A stretch of 46,486 bases of DNA from the NCBI GenBank assembly GCA_021202895.1, contig JAJQCE010000012.1, positions 1 to 46,486 of the forward strand, written 5' to 3'. The position numbers were made by a program, and so were the translations under genes. Below are positions 41,859 through 46,486 of this stretch, piece by piece. Origin of the DNA: Ruminococcus sp. (GTDB taxonomy: Bacteria > Bacillota > Clostridia > Oscillospirales > Ruminococcaceae). The notes beneath the pieces were generated by a model. That model searched no databases. It worked only from the letters and a program-made list of their open reading frames with translations, and was not told the origin of the DNA. The stretch's first letter is position 1, and each line of letters begins with the position of its first letter.

Positions 41859-42311
41859 ATGAAAATTTCAACAAAGGTTGTCTGTGGAATAATGGCGATT
41901 ACAGACATTGCGCTTTACTCACAGGAGGGCAAAGCCGTTACAGTTTTAAGCATTTCAGGCAGGCGAGAAATTTCCGAGAAGTACCTAGAGCAGATTCTGC
42001 CGTCGCTGCGCCATGCCAAGCTTATCAAAAGCCTGAAAGGCTCTCGCGGCGGCTATGTGCTTGCAAAGGACGCAAAAGAAATTACTCTGGCGCAAATAAT
42101 TAACGCACTCGATTCAAATATTTTAAACAACGAGATACCGACTGTAAATGAAGAGAGTGATTCCTTTGACGAGATAATAAAAACGCTTTTGTGGGACAAA
42201 ATAGAGGTAAGTATCCAGTCGATCGCCGAATCGGTTACTTTAGCACAGCTTACATCTGCTTACCTTGAGAAAATTGAAGAGGCGGCAGGGGCGCATATGT
42301 ACTACATTTAA
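41859..42311 (+). CDS. Rrf2-family transcriptional regulator
   Basis: 150 aa. Winged helix of Rrf2 type: STKVVCGIMAITDIALYSQE, then REISEKYLEQILPSLRHAKL, then KSLKGSRGGYVLAKDAKEIT and the LAQIINALDSN helix. The three cysteines that hold a Fe-S cluster in IscR and NsrR (spacing near residues 92-106) are absent; only C9 is seen, so it is more like the CymR or cluster-free class. CymR controls cysteine metabolism in Firmicutes, which fits the ligase operon (inference). AAAGGAG precedes the ATG, 14 nt after the hydrolase. Confidence 0.9.
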   Translation: MKISTKVVCGIMAITDIALYSQEGKAVTVLSISGRREISEKYLEQILPSLRHAKLIKSLKGSRGGYVLAKDAKEITLAQIINALDSNILNNEIPTVNEESDSFDEIIKTLLWDKIEVSIQSIAESVTLAQLTSAYLEKIEEAAGAHMYYI

Positions 42312-42322
42312 GGAAAAAGCTT

Positions 42323-42602
42323 ATGTATGATTTAATGATTATCGGAAGCGGACCTGCGGGACTAAGTGCGGCAATTTACGCTAAAAGAGCCGCTCTTGAA
42401 GCGGTTGCAATTGAAAAGGACTATATGGGTATGGGCAGATTGCAGTGAGCGGCTGCGTTACAGCTACCCTGGACGAAAAAAATAAACGGCTTTGAGCTTG
42501 GCGAGAGCGGTTACATCAAAGCAGGCGAGGACGGAAAAAAGATGCGCAGACGGTGCGAATGCGGCTCTGCGCACAGGAGTATTTGACGCTAAAAACAACT
42601 GA
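42323..42602 (+). pseudogene. Thioredoxin reductase (TrxB), decayed
   Basis: An N-terminal FAD-binding start MYDLMIIGSGPAGLSAAIYA...AVAIEKDYMGMG is intact (GxGPAG), then the frame ends at TGA (42446-42448). Shifted frames give KINGFELGESGYIKAGED and, at the end, ADGANAALRTGVFDAKNN, fragments of the family's C-terminal third. Thus the central and NADPH-binding parts are gone by deletion and at least two frameshifts remain. It is the last gene of the gshA-Rrf2 operon, so a thiol-redox function was probably lost here. Confidence 0.75.
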
Positions 42603-42620
42603 CATAGTTTTAAGCACCAC

Positions 42621-42649
42621 AAAAAGCCCCGAAAACTCGGAGCTTTTTT
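42621..42649 (-). terminator. Terminator of the tRNA operon
   Basis: AAAAAGC..CCGA / TCGG..GCTTTTT hairpin between the TrxB remnant and tRNA-Tyr; symmetric, so it may also stop plus-strand transcripts. Confidence 0.8.
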
Positions 42650-42651
42650 AG

Positions 42652-42733
42652 TGGGAGAAGATGGATTCGAACCATCGAAGTCGTCGACAACAGATTTACA
42701 GTCTGCCCCCTTTGGCCACTCAGGAATTCTCCC
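42652..42733 (-). tRNA. tRNA-Tyr (anticodon GTA)
   Basis: 82 nt, acceptor GGGAGAA / TTCTCCC, long variable arm, anticodon stem-loop CAGACTGTAAATCTG with GTA, T-loop GGTTCGAATCC. The CCA end is not encoded (CTA follows the discriminator). Confidence 0.95.
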
Positions 42734-42745
42734 CTATTAAAATGA

Positions 42746-42818
42746 AGCTGGTGGACGGACTCGAACCCCCGACCTGCTGATTACAAATCAGCTGCTCTAC
42801 CAACTGAGCTACACCAGC
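42746..42818 (-). tRNA. tRNA-Thr (anticodon TGT)
   Basis: 73 nt, acceptor GCTGGTG / CACCAGC, D-loop GCTCAGTTGGTAGAGC, anticodon loop TTTGTAA, T-loop GGTTCGAGTCC. CCA is not encoded. It lies 12 nt upstream of tRNA-Tyr; both are co-transcribed. Confidence 0.95.
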
Positions 42819-42858
42819 AACTAGGATTTGAACGAATCTCAAATCCGAACGCTCTATA

Positions 42859-42887
42859 ATTATACCACAGCCAAAGTAAAAAGTCAA
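42859..42887 (-). promoter_or_regulatory. Promoter of the tRNA-Thr/tRNA-Tyr operon
   Basis: Minus strand TTGACT (42882-42887), 17 nt spacer, TATAAT (42859-42864). Confidence 0.85.
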
Positions 42888-43039
42888 GCCATTTTTTCAT
42901 TTTCGTCACTTTGCACAAATTTTCTCTGAAGAATTAAATATTTTTGTCACTTAATACAAGTAAGAGGAGAGCTTGACTAATCAGGCTCTCCTGCTTTTGC
43001 ACTTTTACATCACTAAAAAATGTTAAAAGCTTCAGATGA

Positions 43040-43228
43040 TTACTGCTTATTTCCTGTTTTGTAAGCATCTATCATATTTTTAACCATCTGCCCGCCGACT
43101 GAACCTACTTCTCTTGCGGTAAGGTCACCGTTGTAGCCCTGCTTAAGGTTTACGCCTACCTCGTTAGCAGCCTCCATCTTAAACTTTTCAAGTGCCTGTC
43201 TGCCCTCTGGAGTTGTAATGCCTTTCAT
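43040..43228 (-). CDS. Alpha/beta-type small acid-soluble spore protein
   Basis: 62 aa from the ATG at 43228 (AAAGGAAG ribosome site). Core ALEKFKMEAANEVGVNLKQG, then YNGDLTAREVGSVGGQMVKN; the GYNGDLT-x-RE-x-GSVGG-x-M signature and the germination-protease site region (EAANEVGV) are the spore DNA-binding protein hallmarks. These coat DNA in dormant spores. Ruminococcus species are mostly described as non-sporing, so the gene suggests sporulation ancestry or ability. Single gene; an 8-bp hairpin (42965-42992) lies downstream without a clear T run. Confidence 0.93.
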   Translation of the reverse strand: MKGITTPEGRQALEKFKMEAANEVGVNLKQGYNGDLTAREVGSVGGQMVKNMIDAYKTGNKQ

Positions 43229-43370
43229 TCTAATCTTCCTTTCTTTCAAACGACTAGTGCCGTGCGGCATTTTTCGTTCGTTTTTTTCGGGCTTGCAGTA
43301 ATATTATCTGCTCAACGAAAAATTTTATTAGCGGTAATTTTTACGAAAAAAAGCACTGAAAATTTTGATT

Positions 43371-44005
43371 TTAAGCTTCAACTTTTCTCCTTAATACCGA
43401 TAAAATCAATGAAGCAATCGCAAAGACTATCAGCACAATTGCGCCTATGTACAGCGGCAGATAAAGCGAATCTCCGCTAAGCTTTCCTATAATTTCCTCA
43501 TAGCTGCTGCTTAAAAAAATTCCAAGATTAAAAAGTGCCATCATAATCGCCGAAACTAGCTCAATTTTGTTTTGCCCGGCTTTTAACGACAAAATCATCA
43601 TGCAGTCTGACTGGGTAAGCAAAAATCCCATGCCTGCAATGAAAATCATCACGCACAAAACTGCGATAGTTGACGCAAAGCCGCTTGCTGCAACGCCGAC
43701 TGCACAGACAGCTAAAAAGAGTGTCTGTGAAAAGCTTTTGAGCAATCTTTTTAACGCCGAATAGGCAAGTTCGCCTGCCATACATCCCAGTGAGAAAAAT
43801 ACCGCTACAATCCCTGCCACAGTCGCTGAATCATTTATCTGCTCGCTTAAAAATGAACAGCCAACAAGCAGCGTTGCAATGAAAATTCCTACAAAAACCA
43901 TTATAACCCACGCCTGAAATATCGGTGCGCTAAGAGATGAAGCTTTTCCTCTTTAGCGTCAGTTTGTTCCTGCGCCTGTGCGCTGAAATCAAGCTTCGAG
44001 ATAAT
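43371..44005 (-). pseudogene. MFS transporter, C-terminal half only
   Basis: The open frame (from ATG 43901) is 176 aa with five or six TM helices typical of the second half of a DHA1-type transporter (IVAVFFSLGCMAGELAYSAL, VLCVMIFIAGMGFLLTQSD, YIGAIVLIVFAIASLILSVL). The frame is open farther upstream as SSLSAPIFQAWVIMVFVG, and one base inserted in the A run near 43945 would continue it as AQEQTDAKEEK, the expected central loop. The N-terminal six helices are missing: at about 44005 the sequence changes to an unrelated plus-strand gene. So a deletion or recombination junction cut this gene. Confidence 0.7.
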
Positions 44006-44344
44006 CTAGAGACAGCAGAAAAAATAGAGACATTATGGTCTGAGTATCTTTTTGAAGAAGGAATAATTCCAAAGGGGTATGCAGGTCTGCCTGATAATTT
44101 AATTATTTCCAATTTACATCAAGAAGGCTATATAGATGGTCTATATGTTGGGTATATTCTTTCAATGATAGCATTAGTGGATAATGATGCACCAAAGGAT
44201 CTGATCCTTTCCATAAGAAACGATATTCGCCCTAATTTAATAGAAAATCACTATAATTATCGGCAGGAATTTATTGATAAATATAAAAGTGATAATTACT
44301 ACTGGGTAGAGAAAGTGCGATGCAGTGACAATGATTCTGAATAG
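44006..44344 (+). pseudogene. Unknown protein, probably 5'-truncated at the MFS junction
   Basis: The frame open from 43937 reads MKLFLFSVSLFLRL only because it is antisense to the MFS remnant. From about 44000 it encodes a soluble acidic protein: IETLWSEYLFEEGIIPKGYA, GYIDGLYVGYILSMIALVDN, YNYRQEFIDKYKSDNYYWVE, ending at TAG 44342-44344. Not recognised. No ribosome site before a credible start, so the 5' end is probably lost. Confidence 0.5.
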
Positions 44345-44429
44345 AGAATCATAAGAGATTATTTTTTAGGTGCTTTCAGTTATAATTTTTTTCGTTTTAA
44401 TGTTGATGAGTTTTTTCAGAAGCTATTTA

Positions 44430-44976
44430 TGTGGAAAACTACAATACGTCTCAGGAAAAGTTTTTTGACACCTCCTTTTTTGCAAACATATTCGTTTGTG
44501 GGAGGCAATATCAGTAAAATCAGCGCATACATAAACAGCTTGTCCGTATTTATCTTTTCGGATATATTAGCTTTGGCGGGAACAATATAGTATTGTTCGC
44601 AATATATGAACCTCTTCTGATTATTTATTTAGTTATAACGGCAGTTATTTCAGTCTTTTTAAACAAATATACATCCAAAAAGGAATACGAGCTGCAAAAT
44701 TAGCTGATTAGCGAGCAACGCTTTCATGATTATTATAAAGATCTGCTGACTGAAAAAGGTAATGCAAAGGAATTACGCATATACAATTTCAAAGCATTTA
44801 TTTATAATAAATGAGTTTCGGTATATCAAAAATTGTGTGTCGAAAAGTTAAATCTCTCATTTAAGCGAATAAGGCTTAACAATATTGCTGATATAATGGA
44901 AACGGGCGGGCTATATGCTCGGATGTATGAAGCACAGAGCGAATGGTACAGGGGAGAAGCGTTTTTTGACAGATAA
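44430..44976 (+). pseudogene. ABC exporter, heavily decayed
   Basis: Broken segments in several frames match an ABC exporter: KISAYINSLSVFIFSDILAL (TM region), LVITAVISVFLNKYTSKKEY, then HDYYKDLLTEKGNAKELRIY (coupling helix region), and at the end METGGLYARMYEAQSEWYRG, the usual GG-LY-x-MYEAQ-xWY tail after the ATPase. The whole nucleotide-binding domain core (Walker A, signature) is missing. A hairpin terminator (44978-45003) follows the final TAA. Confidence 0.6.
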
Positions 44977-44977
44977 A

Positions 44978-45007
44978 AAGCGAGAGCAAATACACTCTCG
45001 CTTAAAT
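44978..45007 (+). terminator. Terminator after the ABC remnant
   Basis: AAGCGAGAG (44978-44986) with CTCTCGCTT (44995-45003); weak T run. Confidence 0.6.
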
Positions 45008-45019
45008 TATTTTCAGCTT

Positions 45020-45453
45020 TTAGTTGTAATATTTTTTGCTAGCGGAGTATGCTCCGAAAAGTGGTCTCACCATTAACCTTCCTATAAGCACGAACCCTAT
45101 ATTTATATGTCGTACCTTTAGCCACAGTTCTTGTACGTTAAAGTTGAGCCATTAAAAATGGTTTTGATTTTAACCCATTTTTTAGTTTTGGAGTTGTATC
45201 GGTAAACACGATACCCATTTGCACCTGATACCTTTTTCCAGTTGATACGAATAGCCGACGTTGTACAGCTATAGCTTGACTTGATTGTAACTTTCTTCGA
45301 TGTAAAGCTGCTGCCTAAAGTTATGACAGAAGATATGCCAGAATTTACAGATGAAGTGTCAACGGCGTCTGCTGTTGCGGAAAACGTTAAGCTTGATATT
45401 GAGATGATAATTGCTGAAGAAATTACCGCTGTGGTTTTTAGAATTGTGTTCAT
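45020..45453 (-). pseudogene. Secreted fibronectin type III protein, two frameshifts
   Basis: The open frame (111 aa, 45118-45453) has a signal peptide (MNTILKTTAVISSAIIISIS to SATADA) and the first part of an Fn3 domain (SAIRINWKKVSGANGYRVYR, WVKIKTI, STLTYKN). It then stops at TAA. One shift gives VAKGTTYKYRVRAYRKVNGE, and a second gives GAYSASKKYYN to TAA at 45020-45022, together the missing Fn3 strands. Such small secreted Fn3 proteins are common in Ruminococcus surfaces. AAAGGAACG precedes the ATG. Confidence 0.72.
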
Positions 45454-45574
45454 AATATATCACGTTCCTTTACAATAATTTAGAGAATTGTTTCTCAAAA
45501 CTTATTATATTAAATGCGAAAACATCATAAAAAAACTTAAGAGATAATGGGCTTTTATCCAGATTATAAAAAGC

Positions 45575-45597
45575 CAAGCCGACTTTACATCGGCTTG
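45575..45597. terminator. Hairpin terminator
   Basis: CAAGCCGA (45575-45582) with TCGGCTTG (45590-45597); on the minus strand it is followed by GGCTTTTTATA, on the plus strand by ATTTTC. Otherwise 45454-45746 holds no gene that I can support. Confidence 0.7.
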
Positions 45598-45746
45598 ATT
45601 TTCTTGTTCTTTCATGTATCTAAATTTGTAGAAGGTTAAATTGGATAGGAGAAAAGGTGGGTATCATACGTTTATTCTTTATTCTTCAATGAAAGAGGAG
45701 AAGATATGGCATAGAAACAAGGTAAGAAAACAATCTAATGATGTTT

Positions 45747-46258
45747 TCAGCCAACATCACAACAGTTTAACTCTCCCTGAATAACACCATTAACAACATC
45801 GGCTTGAGAGGCAGAATTATCAATAATCCTAATTGAAATTACGCCTTCCTCATTTTCGCTTTCTTTATGAATAAGCTGATCATATAAACTTATATGGTAT
45901 GTCCCCCGTATCAGTCATCACATCACGAATTTTTGTTGAGCTATGCCAATCAACCGTTTCGCCATCTATAACACTTTCACCATCGGCAACAGTAATACGA
46001 TCATAAGAAACAATATTCCCATCAATATAATCATAAACCTCATCAATTTCAGATGATAAATTATGAGAAAATTTTGATGACTCGCAAAAAGTTCTATTAT
46101 TGCCTCGTTATCATGATCTTTAAGCGCATTAAAAACTATTTTTGCTATACCGCTAAAACTGTTCGGATCTAGTTTGCTAATAAATATGTAAGTACAGCCT
46201 GCTACAAGAACCGTTACAGCTACAATAATACAAAAAACCTAACGGTCACAGCTGCCAT
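45747..46258 (-). pseudogene. DUF5104-like lipoprotein, frameshifted
   Basis: Segments in different frames give a lipoprotein: MAAVTVRFF (start 46258), then CIIVAVTVLVAGC (lipobox), FSGIAKIVFNALKDHDNEAI, SSEIDEVYDYIDGNIVSYD, DVMTDTGDTYHISLYDQLIH, EEGVISIRIIDN, ending TGA 45747-45749. The ALKDxDxEAIxELF...EIDExxDFIDGNIxSYD layout is what I know as DUF5104. At least three single-base shifts (signal peptide, near 46093, near 45903) break it. The promoter at 46353-46381 is still perfect. Confidence 0.65.
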
Positions 46259-46352
46259 TATGCACAAGTACAACCTTGTTTTTTTATATTAATCCCCAAA
46301 GATAATTGGCGCAACTCCCTCCAAGTGGAAATACAAGCTATATTCTTTTCTT

Positions 46353-46381
46353 ATTATACTGATTTTTTCTTTTATTGTCAA
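46353..46381 (-). promoter_or_regulatory. Promoter of the DUF5104-like pseudogene
   Basis: Minus strand TTGACA (46376-46381), 17 nt spacer, TATAAT (46353-46358). Confidence 0.8.
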
Positions 46382-46424
46382 CTACTTTTGGAAAAAATTA
46401 CAAAGGTTAGTTTCACTCATCATC

Positions 46425-46486
46425 TCACTCACACTCCGAAACCACCAGCTTAACCCTGCAAACCTTTTCACTGCAAAAAGCCACGC
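46425..46486 (-). CDS. Possible C-terminal end of a gene cut by the right edge
   Basis: The last 20 codons of a minus-strand frame read VAFCSEKVCRVKLVVSECE and stop at TGA (46425-46427). The strand-like hydrophobic pattern could be the end of a beta-rich protein; no family can be named from so little. Confidence 0.25.
   Translation of the reverse strand, partial: VAFCSEKVCRVKLVVSECE

Overview
The window looks like a chromosome segment of an anaerobic, fibre-degrading Firmicute, most probably Ruminococcus or a close relative (Oscillospirales). The reasons are a moderate base composition, many near-perfect sigma-A promoters (TTGACA-17-TATAAT), Shine-Dalgarno starts of the AGGAGG type, lipoproteins with Thr-rich linkers, an alpha/beta spore protein, and hemicellulose enzymes of families GH74, GH36, GH127 and CE4. 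The genus is an inference from gene style and was not tested by a search.

Layout. 0-3 kb: the start of an AAA-ATPase-like gene cut by the left edge, a minus-strand operon of DEDDh exonuclease, BRCT protein and a small protein, then small remnant ORFs and a frameshifted winged-helix gene. 3-6.5 kb: minus-strand operon of GH127 beta-L-arabinofuranosidase, a zinc-ribbon membrane protein and an alpha/beta hydrolase. 6.6-10.2 kb: ferrous iron uptake operon feoA-feoA-feoB plus a small Cys-rich membrane protein, with an operator-rich leader. 10.3-12.6 kb: a zinc-dependent phospholipase C-like protein and two tandem paralogous acidic lipoproteins. 12.6-19.3 kb: an accessory block of XRE regulators, Thr-rich lipoproteins, zinc-ribbon membrane proteins and an SPFH/GYF protein. 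Two of its promoters carry the same CGCAA-N4-TTGCG dyad at the same distance.

19.3-26.4 kb: minus-strand operon CE4-GH36-GH74 (xyloglucan/galactoside breakdown), divergent from an orphan sugar-binding lipoprotein with a highly structured 5' leader. 26.4-31.4 kb: uvrB-uvrA, with a LexA-like box and an apparent ACG start codon for uvrB. 31.4-34.5 kb: housekeeping genes (RluA-type pseudouridine synthase, PHP phosphoesterase, TSCPD protein, glycerophosphodiesterase). 34.7-38.8 kb: a MarR regulator followed by a coupled acyltransferase-GT8-GT8-acyltransferase module, probably for glycolipid or envelope assembly. 39-42.6 kb: an operon of glutamate-cysteine ligase, YafJ/EgtC-type amidotransferase, beta-lactamase-like hydrolase, Rrf2 regulator and a wrecked thioredoxin reductase. 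42.6-43.2 kb: tRNA-Tyr, tRNA-Thr and a spore protein. 43.3-46.3 kb: a graveyard of frameshifted or truncated genes (MFS, unknown, ABC exporter, Fn3 protein, DUF5104-like lipoprotein).

The strongest leads are the shared dyad promoters of the zinc-ribbon/SPFH block, the uvrB ACG start, the Thr-rich lipoprotein whose last domain sits in the -1 frame after an A6T slippery run, the ligase/amidotransferase pair resembling EgtA/EgtC, and the structured leader of the sugar-binding protein. No CRISPR array, rRNA or intact insertion sequence was seen.
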